A DNA stretch of 64,000 bases from Candidatus Gastranaerophilales bacterium (GCA_944324305.1 CALUVV010000001.1:186001-250000), one strand, 5' to 3'; shown: positions 1-9,500, numbered from the stretch's first letter. Made by a program: numbers and translations. The notes: generated by a model not told the origin, from the sequence alone.

Positions 1-48
1 TGCTTGTAAAGTTTCAAGTATAATTTCTCTTTGTCTTGAATAATTCAT
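1..48 (-). CDS. Fur-family metal-responsive repressor, N-terminal fragment
   Basis: Only the first 16 codons lie in the window; the rest runs off the left edge. They read MNYSRQREIILETLQA, which matches the opening helix of Fur/PerR/Zur proteins (the RQREIIL stretch). The ATG is preceded by GGAGAA at a normal Shine-Dalgarno distance. A 15-base imperfect palindrome resembling a Fur/PerR box lies just upstream, which would fit autoregulation. The family binds DNA as a metal-loaded dimer. The call rests on a short stretch, and the subtype (Fur, PerR or Zur) cannot be decided. Confidence 0.6.
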   Translation of the reverse strand, partial: MNYSRQREIILETLQA

Positions 49-64
49 AATTCTCCGCAAAAAG

Positions 65-79
65 TAATAATAATTCTCA
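65..79. promoter_or_regulatory. Possible Fur/PerR box
   Basis: Read on the minus strand, TGAGAATTATTATTA fits the 7-1-7 palindrome TGATAATNATTATCA at 12 of 14 informative positions. It sits about 17 bases upstream of the fur-like start codon, where an autoregulatory operator would be expected. The AT-rich background makes chance matches possible. Confidence 0.35.
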
Positions 80-172
80 TTTTAAATAATTTTTTATCTT
101 TTGTCAACATGCTTGCTTAATATAAATATATATTTAAGGCAATTTTTATATATGTTCTGTTTTAATTGGGGT

Positions 173-445
173 ATGGAGAACTGTGCAGGTGTAAATCAGA
201 ATATGAAAAATCCTCAATTAAATGTGGGGGTTCTCACTCCTCCGGACAGCTTTAACAAGCCTGTTCTATATTCGCATGTTCAAGCCTCTAAAGATTTTGG
301 ACGCATAAATCAAGATATTTATACCTCAATGAAAAACAGTGAAACAATTGAAAAACATAAAACGCCAAAATCCGTTTTTGCAGCATTAGGAATTGGATTA
401 TTAGCTGTTTGTTACCCGCTTCTGAAGAGGATTATTAAACATTAA
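173..445 (+). CDS. Small hypothetical protein with a C-terminal membrane anchor
   Basis: I do not recognise the family. The open frame runs from a TTG at 101 to the stop at 443-445. The start is uncertain: ATG codons at 152, 173 and 203 are all possible, and 173 (MENCAGVNQNM) is chosen because other unknown proteins here begin with a similar short Gly/Asn/Gln-rich N-terminus. ATG 203 has AGGTG ten bases upstream and is a real alternative. The product is about 90 residues: a polar segment followed by one hydrophobic helix (FAALGIGLLAVCYPLL) and a basic tail (KRIIKH), suggesting a tail-anchored protein with most of its mass in the cytoplasm. It stands alone ahead of a pilin-like gene that has its own promoter. 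Confidence 0.5.
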   Translation: MENCAGVNQNMKNPQLNVGVLTPPDSFNKPVLYSHVQASKDFGRINQDIYTSMKNSETIEKHKTPKSVFAALGIGLLAVCYPLLKRIIKH

Positions 446-451
446 AAACTA

Positions 452-480
452 TTGAAAAAATTACAAACATAATATATAAT
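452..480 (+). promoter_or_regulatory. Sigma-70-type promoter of the pilin-like gene at 502
   Basis: TTGAAA (452-457) and TATAAT (475-480) are separated by exactly 17 bases, 21 bases before the ATG. The same layout, a 17-base spacer with a perfect TATAAT, precedes the pilin-like genes starting at 16308, 17149 and 47741. These promoters contain no homopolymer, so any on/off switching would act within the coding region. Confidence 0.75.
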
Positions 481-501
481 AAGTTAAAAGGAGGATGAAA
501 A

Positions 502-1229
502 ATGTTTATTAGAGAAGCTTTAAGACTGCCCCCCCCCCGCAAAACACAGACGTCTCAAGGGCGTTCACTTTAGCGGAAGTTCTGGTTACTCTGGGGATTA
601 TAGGAGTTGTTGCAGCATTAACACTGCCGAATTTAATTGCCGATTACAGAAATAATGTTGTTGAAACCAGACTTAAAAAATTTTATTCGCTTATGAATCA
701 GGCAATTTTACAATCTATTGTTGATAACGGAGAAGTGGAAAGCTGGAGTTATTTTAATGATGATATGACAGATGAAGACGGCGATAAAGTTAATCAGGCT
801 GATAAAAACGATGCATCGTTTCAACGCTATCTTGCGCCGTATCTGAAAGTTATTGACAAAAAAGAAGCAAAAGACGCTAACGGTAAAAAAATCTTTATTT
901 ATTTCTTATCGGACGGAAGCGCATTTTCTTTTGCCCAGCATGAAAATCGGGACATACTGTTTTACCCTAAAAATCCTGAAAAATGTCTAAAAAAACAAGA
1001 TTACGCAGGAAGCTGCGCTTTTGCATTTGAGTTTTATCCGATAAGTAATTCTAAAGATTGGAAATATTTATACGGCAAGGGAATGGAGCCTGCTCTTTAT
1101 CAATGGGACGGAGATGAAAAAACTCTTTATAATAAATGTAAATCCGGAAGCGGAGGATATTGTACCGCGATTATACAAAGAAACGGCTGGAAAGTCCCGA
1201 AAGATTACCCCGGAAGAATAAGCTTTTAA
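502..1229 (+). CDS. Type IV pilin-like protein, frame interrupted at a C10 run
   Basis: A prepilin-like gene for a surface or pseudopilin-type protein exported by a type IV pilus or type II secretion-like machine. It has a consensus promoter and AAAGGAGG upstream of ATG 502. As written, translation passes the C10 run (529-538) and stops at TAG 571 after 23 codons. One added C gives an open frame of 242 residues: a leader with four prolines, then A21|F22-TLAEVL (prepilin peptidase site with the essential Glu at +5), a hydrophobic helix (LVTLGIIGVVAALTLP) and a soluble C-terminal domain. The protein ends in NGWKVPKDYPGRISF, a variant of the tail shared by its paralogs. The part downstream of 693 is an uninterrupted frame. 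The gene could be phase-variable, slippage-expressed, a pseudogene, or mis-assembled at the run. Confidence 0.8.
529..538 (+). repeat. GC10G tract, copy 1
   Basis: Ten C flanked by G on both sides, with GCT nine bases before the leading G. It lies in the coding strand of the pilin-like gene starting at 502, 27 bases after the A of the ATG. Length 11 (or 8) restores the frame. Confidence 0.95.
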
Positions 1230-1265
1230 CCCTTTAAAAAAATATACAGGTTTACTATATTAAAA

Positions 1266-1301
1266 TTTAGTGTATCATGTTTAATATAGTTTAGTGTATC
1301 A
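1266..1301. promoter_or_regulatory. Tandem 12-base direct repeat, possible operator
   Basis: TTTAGTGTATCA occurs at 1266-1277 and again at 1290-1301, a spacing of 24 bases, immediately before the start of the M16 protease gene (ATG at 1319). No clear promoter hexamer pair overlaps it. The position suggests a binding site for a dimeric regulator, but the regulator is unknown. Confidence 0.4.
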
Positions 1302-1318
1302 GAAGATAAGGGGAGAAG

Positions 1319-3898
1319 ATGAAAAAACTTATTGTTTTATTAATAACCGTATTTTTCGCAAATATTGTAAATGCGGCAGATTTTAACGTATATAAGCTGG
1401 ACAACGGTCAAACTGTCGTAATTCAGGAAGTTAAAACAAACCCTATAGTAACAATAGACACCTGGATTAAAACGGGTTCGATAAATGAAAACGCTCAAAA
1501 TAACGGAGTGTCGCATTTTTTAGAGCACTTGTTTTTCAAAGGGTCAACAAATCATGGACCGGGAGAATTTGATAAAATTCTGGAAACCAAAGGAGCTATT
1601 ACTAATGCCGCTACAAGCAAAGATTTTACACATTATTACGTGACAATACCTTCAAAAGACTTTGACCTTGCGCTTGAAATGCATTCAGATATGCTGTTAC
1701 ATCCTCTAATCCCGAGAAAAGAACTTGAGAAAGAACGGAAAGTCGTAATCGAAGAAATAATGAAAGATGCAAATTCACCGAATACACTTGTTTACGACAA
1801 TCTGGTAAATATGCTTTATACAAATCACCCTTACAAAAGAAAAGTCATCGGCAAAGCTGACATTATAAGTACAATTCAAAGAGAACAAATACTTGATTAC
1901 TACAATAAATACTATAACCCGTCAAATATGGTTACGGTAATCGTCGGGGATGTAGATGCGGCATCCGCGATTGAAAAGGTGAAGTTTGATTTTAACGGAG
2001 AATACAAAAAACCTTTAAAACACGTTTATCCGAAAGAAAATATTCTGACATCACAGGCCAAAAATATTGCATATGCCGATACCCAATCAGGATATATGCT
2101 TATAGGCTTCAGAGGTACAAAAATTGATGATAAAGATTCATACGCTCTTGACGTCCTTTCAACAATTCTGGGTGACGGACGCTCATCAATTTTCTACAGA
2201 ACGATTAAAGAGCAAAAACAGCTTGCCTACTCAATAGGTGCCGTTAACACAGGTTTTAAAGACGACGGAATTTTTTATATATCCGCAAATTTTTCTCCCG
2301 ATAAATGCGCAAAACTTGAAGAAAATATTTTTGCCGAAATAAAAAATGTTCAAAAACATGGTGTTACACAGGATCAGCTGCGCCTTGCAAAAAATATTAT
2401 TGAAAGAGATACATACTATGAAAGAGAATCCATCTCAAATATTGCGGGAGAAATAGGTTATACGTTCGTAACCACCGATGACATAAAATATTATGAAACG
2501 TATCTCGATAACATAAAAAAAGTGACAGCCGAAGATGTTAAACGTGTCGCAACCAAATATCTCGGGAAAGATAAAAGTGCTGTATCAATAGTTTTACCCG
2601 AAACAAGCAAAGAAGTTAAAATTTCTAATATTACTAAACAACCGCAGCCCGCAAAATTAATCAGCGAAAATAAAAATACTCAAAAATATGAACTTTCAAA
2701 CGGTTCAACACTATTGCTTACACCCAATCAGGTTAATGACATAGTTGCAGTAAGTATTTTCTCAAAAGGAGGAGAATTAACAGAGGCAATTCCGGGAACC
2801 GCTGATCTTACTGCATCGGTACTAACCAAAGGGACAAAAAAATATTCATCTTTAGAACTTGCCCAATTTCTGGAGGACAACGGGATTAAAGTCGTACCTT
2901 CGGCAAATGCCGACAGTTTTAACATAACTGTTCTTACGACAAAAAATGAATATGACAAAACTCTCGACATATTAAACGAAGTTATTAACAATGCAGCTCT
3001 TGATGATTATGAAATTGAAAAAGCAAGAACAGACAAGCTTAACGCTATCAAAAAAAGCAAAGATATTCCGCTAAATCTTGCAATTGATAATTACAAAACT
3101 TACATATTCGAAAACACACCGTATTCAATATCAAATAAAATTCTTGAGAAAACATTACCGCAAATTACTCAGGAAGATATAAAAGCCTACTATGACAAAG
3201 CTTTCTTCCCGCAAAATGTCGTAATATCTATAAACGGAAATGTTGATAAAGAAAAAACAATTAATGAATTTACAAAAATTTTCAACAACAAAAACGGCGA
3301 AAAGTTTGACTATTCCAAGTATTCAATCCCGTCACTAAAAGAAGGTAAAAAAATTACAACATCCGTAAAAGATTTGAAAACAGACTGGATTATAATCGGC
3401 TGGCAAACTCCGGGAGTGCTGAGCCGTAAAGATTATGCAACATTGCAGGTAATCGATTCTCTTTTAGGTGCGGGAATGAGTTCACGCCTGTTTAAAAATC
3501 TAAGAGATAAAGACGGTCTTGCATACCAGCTCGGTTCGCAATATTCACCGAATGTTTTAAAAGGTGCTTTTATAGTTTACATCGGAACAAATCCCGAAAA
3601 TCTTAATTATGCGCAAAGCCGGATGCTTGAAGAAGTTTTCAGACTGAAAAAAGAGTTCGTTGGCTCCAAAGAATTACAGGAAGCGAAAGACAAACTTTTA
3701 GGGCATTACATAATCGGTCAGGAAACAAACCTTGATAAAGCCACAACAATCGGCTGGTTTGAAGCATCAGGCAGAGGCTATAAATTTGACGATCAATATG
3801 CACAGCTCATAAACAGCGTAACAGAATCAGATATTATAGAAGCCGCAAATAAATACTTTAACAACAATTACGTCTTATCAATAGTAAAGCCCGATTAG
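1319..3898 (+). CDS. Secreted M16-family zinc metalloprotease (pitrilysin/insulinase type)
   Basis: An 859-residue protease made of two tandem M16 halves on one chain. Residues 1-19 form a signal peptide (hydrophobic core, cleavage after VNA), so it acts outside the cytoplasmic membrane. The inverted zinc site HxxEH is H66-F-L-E69-H70, with a downstream glutamate (ERKVVIEEI, about residues 139-147) as third ligand. The second half (from about residue 445) has the M16 fold without the HxxEH motif, as is normal for the inactive clam-shell half. M16 enzymes degrade peptides enclosed between the two halves, often leader or damaged peptides; the substrate here is unknown. ATG 1319 has GGGGAG six to eleven bases upstream. 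A strong terminator overlaps its stop codon, so it is a single-gene unit. Confidence 0.93.
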   Translation: MKKLIVLLITVFFANIVNAADFNVYKLDNGQTVVIQEVKTNPIVTIDTWIKTGSINENAQNNGVSHFLEHLFFKGSTNHGPGEFDKILETKGAITNAATSKDFTHYYVTIPSKDFDLALEMHSDMLLHPLIPRKELEKERKVVIEEIMKDANSPNTLVYDNLVNMLYTNHPYKRKVIGKADIISTIQREQILDYYNKYYNPSNMVTVIVGDVDAASAIEKVKFDFNGEYKKPLKHVYPKENILTSQAKNIAYADTQSGYMLIGFRGTKIDDKDSYALDVLSTILGDGRSSIFYRTIKEQKQLAYSIGAVNTGFKDDGIFYISANFSPDKCAKLEENIFAEIKNVQKHGVTQDQLRLAKNIIERDTYYERESISNIAGEIGYTFVTTDDIKYYETYLDNIKKVTAEDVKRVATKYLGKDKSAVSIVLPETSKEVKISNITKQPQPAKLISENKNTQKYELSNGSTLLLTPNQVNDIVAVSIFSKGGELTEAIPGTADLTASVLTKGTKKYSSLELAQFLEDNGIKVVPSANADSFNITVLTTKNEYDKTLDILNEVINNAALDDYEIEKARTDKLNAIKKSKDIPLNLAIDNYKTYIFENTPYSISNKILEKTLPQITQEDIKAYYDKAFFPQNVVISINGNVDKEKTINEFTKIFNNKNGEKFDYSKYSIPSLKEGKKITTSVKDLKTDWIIIGWQTPGVLSRKDYATLQVIDSLLGAGMSSRLFKNLRDKDGLAYQLGSQYSPNVLKGAFIVYIGTNPENLNYAQSRMLEEVFRLKKEFVGSKELQEAKDKLLGHYIIGQETNLDKATTIGWFEASGRGYKFDDQYAQLINSVTESDIIEAANKYFNNNYVLSIVKPD

Positions 3899-3917
3899 TA
3901 TCGGGCTTTAAACTTTT
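3886..3917. terminator. Bidirectional intrinsic terminator
   Basis: A perfect 10-bp stem AAAGCCCGAT / ATCGGGCTTT (3886-3895 with 3900-3909) encloses a 4-base loop that contains the protease stop codon. It is followed by a T-rich run. It serves the M16 gene on the plus strand and probably the converging gene ending at 3921. Confidence 0.85.
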
Positions 3918-3920
3918 TTA

Positions 3921-4412
3921 TTAACCGTATAAATCTTGTAATTTCTTTGCGGCTTTTTCTATACGGACTTGTTTTACTGCAGCCTGTTGAGCTTCATATG
4001 CCTTTTGAGCCGCTACTCTGTCCATATCTTTTGCGATTTCTTTTGCATTAAATAATTGTTGTAGAAACGAATTCCCATTCAATAAATCACCATACTTTTG
4101 CGGCTTATCATACTTAATACGGTAAAAATTTGATCCACCATTAAGTATATACTGCAAATCACGATAATCTTTACCCAATTCAATAGGCATACGTGGAGAA
4201 ACAGTAGCTTTACCAATTAGTATATCAGCTCCATCATAAACCACCTCAGTTTTAAGATCATGTATCGGTTTTATTAATTCTTCCATTACATACTTATTAG
4301 TTGCAGAATTTGTTTCTTCTAAAAAAGTCGCAAGTTTTTTTGCACCATCACCTTTTAATTTAAAAGCCATACCAAATGATTGAGAGTTGTTTTGTACAGG
4401 GGTAATGTTCAT
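3921..4412 (-). CDS. Hypothetical protein with the MNIT..F..KLKG N-terminus
   Basis: A 163-residue soluble protein of unknown function. It starts MNITPVQNNSQSFGMAFK, a short polar N-terminus ending in an aromatic/basic box that recurs at the start of other unknown proteins here (53084, 35965, 36433, 19912). The middle is mixed alpha/beta without a recognisable catalytic motif. The last 40 residues are Ala/Gln/Lys-rich (KAYEAQQAAVKQVRIEKAAKKL) and predicted helical, possibly coiled coil. AAAGGATTT before the ATG is a plausible ribosome site. A GC10G tract lies about 60 bases upstream, in what would be the promoter or 5-prime leader. No transmembrane segment or signal peptide is visible. Confidence 0.75.
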   Translation of the reverse strand: MNITPVQNNSQSFGMAFKLKGDGAKKLATFLEETNSATNKYVMEELIKPIHDLKTEVVYDGADILIGKATVSPRMPIELGKDYRDLQYILNGGSNFYRIKYDKPQKYGDLLNGNSFLQQLFNAKEIAKDMDRVAAQKAYEAQQAAVKQVRIEKAAKKLQDLYG

Positions 4413-4455
4413 ATTAAATCCTTTCTTTTTACTACACAGGAAATTTAAAGCAAGT

Positions 4456-4482
4456 AAAAGCTTAAAGTTGCCCCCCCCCCGA
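4456..4482 (+). repeat. GC10G tract, copy 2 (not in a pilin gene)
   Basis: Ten C at 4471-4480. The 27 bases AAAAGCTTAAAGTTG-C10-GA are identical to those at 27490-27516 inside a pilin-like gene, yet no open frame follows here on either strand. It lies between two minus-strand genes and is either a remnant of a lost gene start or an independent element. Confidence 0.85.
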
Positions 4483-4521
4483 AATTGTTACAATTTTTTA
4501 CATATCTTATGCAAGATAGGT

Positions 4522-4746
4522 TTATATCGTAAAAACTAATAAATCCTCAATTTTCATCTCAAAAGCATTTGCGATATTTTCAAGGTTTTTTATTGTTATA
4601 TTTGTTTCCCCTCGTTCAACCATACCAATAAAATTTCGATTTAAATCAGCAAGCTCCGCAAGTTTTTCCTGAGATAATTTCCTTTTCTTCCGCTCTATTT
4701 GTATTTTGTGACCAAGTTTTGAAATTGTATCATTATTTAATGCCAT
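4522..4746 (-). CDS. Small XRE-family transcriptional regulator, divergent to a pilin-like gene
   Basis: A 74-residue protein that is almost entirely one Cro/C1-type helix-turn-helix domain: LGHKIQIERKKRKLSQEKLAEL..NRNFIGMVERGETNITIKNLENIANAFEM. The SQEKLAEL and NRNFIGMVERG stretches are helices 2 and 3. There is no effector domain, so it probably acts as a simple dimeric repressor. It is transcribed away from the pilin-like gene at 4833; the 86 bases between them hold a consensus promoter flanked by an 11-bp inverted repeat. Its own ATG lies four bases after a TATTAA box with TTGTCA upstream, so its mRNA is probably leaderless. A dedicated repressor of the neighbouring gene is the natural reading, though unproven. 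Confidence 0.85.
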   Translation of the reverse strand: MALNNDTISKLGHKIQIERKKRKLSQEKLAELADLNRNFIGMVERGETNITIKNLENIANAFEMKIEDLLVFTI

Positions 4747-4762
4747 ATATTTAATATTAATA

Positions 4763-4816
4763 ACTAATATATTGACAATCTACCTAATATTTTGATAAAA
4801 TGAATAATATATTAGT
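4763..4816. promoter_or_regulatory. Divergent promoter region with an 11-bp inverted repeat
   Basis: For the plus strand, TTGACA (4772-4777) and TAAAAT (4796-4801) are separated by 18 bases. The promoter is bracketed by ACTAATATATT (4763-4773) and its exact reverse complement AATATATTAGT (4806-4816). The right half also contains the 10-bp palindrome TAATATATTA. Such symmetry around a promoter between an XRE gene and its divergent neighbour is typical of repressor operators. Confidence 0.65.
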
Positions 4817-4832
4817 CTAAAAGGAAGATTAT

Positions 4833-5537
4833 ATGAATTCTGATTACGTATCAAAATTTGCATTCACGCTGGCAGAAGTATTAATTACTATTGGAATTAT
4901 TGGGGTAATTGCTGCAGTAACACTTCCCGCGGTAATTAGTAATACTCAAAACAAACAGCTTGAAACCGGATTGAAAAAAAGTGTCTCAGTTATTGAACAG
5001 GCTTTGAATATGTATCAAGCCGAATATGGTAACAGAATTTCTGCCGGAGATATTAAAAACGAGCAGTTAAAATCTATTTTAATGAAATATATGCATGTTG
5101 TAAAGGATTGCGGCTATGGATTTTCCGACGCTGATAAAGCCTGTATAAAAAATTATGGAAACGGAAATCAAAATAATTCTACTTATTACAAAAATTATAA
5201 CGGCACACAGAGTGTTGACAATGGTTTGTTTGATGAAGGACAATTTATTTTGTCAGACGGGAGCTTAATTCTGCTGCAAAATTCTGCCCAAAGCCATATA
5301 CTTTACATATCAGTTGATGTGAATGGCTTTAACAAAAAACCAAACAGGCTGGGTCATGATTTATTTATGTTTCAGATTTCAGACGAAGGGAAATTACTCC
5401 CGGCGGGTGCTGAAGGTGCTGATTTTCACGGTGACGCTGCTTATTGTTCAAGGACATCCGTAAATTCAATGAATGGGGCCGGCTGTACGTATAAAGCATT
5501 AAGTGAGCCCCGTTATTTTAAAAATCTGCCCAAATAA
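4833..5537 (+). CDS. Type IV pilin-like protein (no homopolymer run)
   Basis: An intact 234-residue prepilin. The leader MNSDYVSKFA is cut before F11-TLAEVL, with Glu15 as the +5 residue, followed by the hydrophobic helix LITIGIIGVIAAVTLP. The soluble domain contains VDVNGFNKKPNRLGHDLF, the D-x-NG-x3-PN-x2-G-x-D-x-F box common to all the pilin-like proteins here, possibly a metal-binding loop. Cysteines at the end may form disulfides outside the cell. It lacks the DGWxxKKDYPW tail of its paralogs. AAAGGAAG precedes the ATG. It is expressed from its own promoter, likely under the divergent XRE protein. Function within a pilus, pseudopilus or adhesin set is unknown. Confidence 0.88.
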   Translation: MNSDYVSKFAFTLAEVLITIGIIGVIAAVTLPAVISNTQNKQLETGLKKSVSVIEQALNMYQAEYGNRISAGDIKNEQLKSILMKYMHVVKDCGYGFSDADKACIKNYGNGNQNNSTYYKNYNGTQSVDNGLFDEGQFILSDGSLILLQNSAQSHILYISVDVNGFNKKPNRLGHDLFMFQISDEGKLLPAGAEGADFHGDAAYCSRTSVNSMNGAGCTYKALSEPRYFKNLPK

Positions 5538-5562
5538 TACTTAACGAAATCTGCCGTAAGCC

Positions 5563-6204
5563 CTACCAGTTAGTTCTTGTTAAAACCTGCTTGGCATGTC
5601 TGTCATACATTTTGTCCTTGTACCACGCACCCTTAAATTTTTGGTCTTCTTCATACATATATTGCATATCATGAGATATAAAATATATCGCACTCACTAA
5701 ACTTCCGTTTGCTCTGTACTGTTTAGACATATAAGGAAAATTCGGATAGTTTTCCGAGAACTTATCAATATATCTCAGTTTTCCCATAGCATCGTAATAA
5801 TAAACAGTTCTCAAGTCATTTTTATATTGAACTGCATAGCTTATTAACAAATTGTCTTTATAGTAAAATCCGCAAAGATTTTCATTATCGGTTTCTTTAA
5901 CACCGTTTTTCACAAGCATATAATGGCGTTTGTAATCCTTATCTTTCAAGAAATCGTTATACTCAGCTCTGAAATCTTTTTTCTTATATTTGTAAACGGT
6001 ATTTTCATCAAAAAGTTCGCTTTTGTATTTATCAATGACCGCATCTCTTTCAACCTGTGAAATGTCCAGCCAGTCAAAAACAAGATTACCTGTCAGAACA
6101 ATTTCGGATGGAACATTTTCAACAGTTTTTGAAGGCTCAATATCCGCTGCCAGTCCAGCTTTCCCTAATATTAACAAACATATTAAAATTATAAATTTTT
6201 TCAT
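5563..6204 (-). CDS. Secreted hypothetical protein
   Basis: A 213-residue protein with a clear signal peptide (MKKFIILICLLILGKAGLA, cleaved before ADIEP). The mature part is rich in Tyr, Lys and Asp and contains repeated beta-hairpin-like segments (YYKDNLLISYAVQYKNDLRTVYYYDAMGKLRYI) that resemble the imperfect repeats of YD/MORN-like secreted proteins, but I cannot assign a family. There are no transmembrane helices after the signal. GAGGAG lies before the ATG. It converges with the pilin-like gene ending at 5537 and is otherwise alone. Confidence 0.75.
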   Translation of the reverse strand: MKKFIILICLLILGKAGLAADIEPSKTVENVPSEIVLTGNLVFDWLDISQVERDAVIDKYKSELFDENTVYKYKKKDFRAEYNDFLKDKDYKRHYMLVKNGVKETDNENLCGFYYKDNLLISYAVQYKNDLRTVYYYDAMGKLRYIDKFSENYPNFPYMSKQYRANGSLVSAIYFISHDMQYMYEEDQKFKGAWYKDKMYDRHAKQVLTRTNW

Positions 6205-6543
6205 ATATACTCCTCTGATTTATATTATCATATTATGAAATAAGTAAATGTACAGTCTTGACATTCAAAAGCTTACATACTCAAGCTTTCAGGCAGGTAA
6301 AAAATATTTGTAACAAAATTTTAACATATTTTTTTAAATTAAGCGATATTTTCTTGACGACGAAAATTGATGTATTATGATTAAGTAACATGTTAAAATT
6401 TAAGTTAGGTGTACTGTGCCTGAATTAAGAAAAACATGATTTGTTCATTTAGCTGAAATCCAGTAAAATGAAAGGTTTACAGCCTCAAGTTAGATTTTTT
6501 AAAAGATTTTTATATAGTACGTACACATAGACGAGGTGAATTA
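6205..6543 (+). promoter_or_regulatory. rpoB promoter and long 5-prime leader
   Basis: A 339-base gap without a gene. TTGACG (6354-6359), a 16-base spacer and TATGAT (6376-6381) form a likely promoter, giving a leader of about 155 bases before rpoB. The ribosomal protein genes rplKAJL that usually precede rpoB are absent; a minus-strand gene lies upstream instead. I saw no clear terminator or ribosomal-protein binding structure in the leader. Confidence 0.6.
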
Positions 6544-9500
6544 ATGTCTAACACAAAATATGCAGAAAGAGTAACTCCAATGGGTATCCCGCATACTCGT
6601 TTGGATGATTTACCGGACCTTATTGAAGTGCAGAAAAAATCGTTTGAATGGTTTTTAAAAGAAGGTTTAAAGGAAGAATTGCTTTCTTTTTCACCTATTA
6701 AAGACTATACAGGCAGATTAGAATTACACTTCTTACCTAACTATACTTTCGACAACGCAAAGTATACAATTGAAGAAGCAAGAATACACGATGCTACTTA
6801 TGCAAAACAATTACGTGTAATGGTAAGACTTGTTAACCGTGACAGCGGTGAAATTAAAGAACAGGAAGTTTATATCGGCGACATTCCGACAATGACCGAT
6901 AAAGGTACTTTCATCGTTAACGGTGCGGAACGTGTTATCGTTTCACAAATCGTTCGTTCTCCGGGCGTTTACTTCAAACGTGAAGTTTCTCCTGCCGGAA
7001 AACGTTTATATAACGCAACCATGATACCTAACCGCGGTGCGTGGTTGAAAATTGAAACAGATTCTAACGATTTAATCTACGTTAAAATCGATAAAAACAG
7101 AAAAATCTTAGCTACAACTTTATTGAAAGCTATGGGCATAACTGTTTCTGAAATGGAAACTTTATTCACTCACTTCGAATTCTTGAAGAAAACATTGGAT
7201 AAAGATACTGCAGAAACTACAGATGATGCATTAATTGAAGTTTATAAAAAATTAAGACCGGGCGACCCTGCATCTGCTGCAGGCGGACGTTCAATATTGG
7301 AAGCACGTTTCTTTGATGAAAAGAAATACGATATCGGACGTGTCGGCCGTTATAAATTAAACAAAAAATTAAACTTAAATATTCCTAAAAACCAGAGAAC
7401 TTTAACAGTTCAAGATATCGTTGCATCAATCGAATACTTAATCAACTTAACTTATGATGAAGGAACAGTTGACGATATCGACCACTTAGGAAACAGAAGA
7501 ATTCGTTCAGTCGGCGAATTGTTACAAAACCAATTCAGAGTAGGTCTTTCAAGAATTGAAAGAATTGTTAAAGAAAGAATGACTTTACAGGATTCTGAAA
7601 CTTTAACCCCGTTGAATTTATTGAACACTAAACCTTTAGTTGCTTCATTAAAAGAATTCTTCGGTTCATCACAGTTATCACAGTTCATGGACCAGATTAA
7701 CCCGCTGGCTGAATTAACTCACAAAAGACGTATTTCAGCTTTAGGACCGGGCGGTTTGATGAGAGAACGCGCAGGCTTTGCTGTTCGTGACATTCACCCT
7801 TCTCACTACGGACGTATTTGTCCTATTGAAACTCCGGAAGGTCCGAACGCCGGTTTGATAGGTTCACTGGCTACTCACGCTAAAGTTAATGACTACGGAT
7901 TTATTGAAGCTCCGTTCTTTGTTGTTAAAGACGGTAAAGTTACCGACGAAGTTGTTTATATGACAGCTGACGAAGACGAAGAATTCCGCTGCGCTCCTGC
8001 AGATATTCAATTAAATCCTGATAATACAATTAAAGACGAATATGTTCCTATCCGTTACAGATCGGAATTCACTATGGGCGAATCAAGCAAAGTCGACTAT
8101 GTAGGGGTATCTCCAATCCAGATTATCTCTGTTGCGACTTCATTAATCCCGTTCATTGAACACGATGATGCTAACCGTGCATTGATGGGTTCTAACATGC
8201 AGCGTCAATCCGTACCCCTTTTGATTACTCAAAGACCTGTTGTAGGTACGGGTATGGAAAAAAGAGCCGCAAGAGACTCTGGTATGGTTGTAATAGCTGA
8301 TTGCGACGGTGTTGTTGAAAGAGTTGTGGGTGAAGAAATTATTATCCGCGATATTCACAACAAACCGCATGTTCATACTTTAATGAAATATGTAAGAAGT
8401 AACCAGGATACATGTATTAACCAGAAACCTTTAGTAAAAGAAGGCGACAAGGTTAAAGAAGGTGATGTAATCGCTGACGGCGCTTCTACAAACTGCGGTG
8501 AACTTTCATTAGGTAAAAACGTAATTGTTGCGTATATGCCCTGGGAAGGTTATAACTACGAAGATGCTATCCTGCTGTCTGAAAGATGCGTTCACGATGA
8601 CATCTTCACATCAGTTCACATTGAAAAATTAGAAATAGATGCAAGACAGACTAAACTCGGACCTGAAGAAATTACTCGTGAAATTCCGAACGTTTCCGAA
8701 GATGCTTTAAGACACTTGGATGAACGCGGTATTGTTCGTATCGGTGCAAGAGTTTATGCTGACGATATACTGGTAGGTAAAGTTACACCTAAAGGCGAAA
8801 GCGAACATCCGCCGGAAGAAAAACTTTTAAGAGCAATCTTTGCCGAAAAAGCAAGAGATGTTAAAGATAACTCTTTAAGAGTTCCTCACGGAGAAGGCGG
8901 TCGTGTACTTGACGTAAAAGTATTCGACAGAGAAAAAGGTGATGAATTACCGCCGGGTGCAAATACGGTTATCAGAGTTTACATCGCTCAAAAACGTAAA
9001 GTTTCTGTAGGTGATAAACTTTCAGGACGCCACGGTAACAAAGGTATCGTATCAAGAATTCTTCCAAAAGAAGATATGCCTTTCTTGCCTGACGGAACAC
9101 CTGTTGATATCGTATTGAACCCGCTTGGTGTACCTTCTCGTATGAACGTTGGCCAAACTTATGAATTGTTGCTTGGTTTGGCAGCATACCTGACAGGAAA
9201 CTACTATGAAACACCATCTTTCGATGAAAGATACGGCGATAACCAATCAGAAAAAGCTACTAAAGCTGAATTGCTTAAAGGAATTAAAGCTTCAGGCTGT
9301 GATTGGGTAAACGAAGACGGTAAAGTAAGACTTATCGACGGAAGAACAGGTGAACAGTTTGATGAACCTGTTGCAGTAGGTCTTTCCTATATACTTAAAC
9401 TTGTTCACCTTGTAGACGATAAAATTCACGCACGTTCTACAGGTCCATACTCACTTGTTACACAACAGCCTCTGGGCGGTAAAGCTCAATTCGGCGGCCA

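Noticed and set aside
502..573. Short peptides encoded by the length-10 frames as genuine small proteins
   Set aside because: The off-frame peptides (13-23 residues) differ in sequence and end at chance stops, whereas the pilin frames downstream are conserved.
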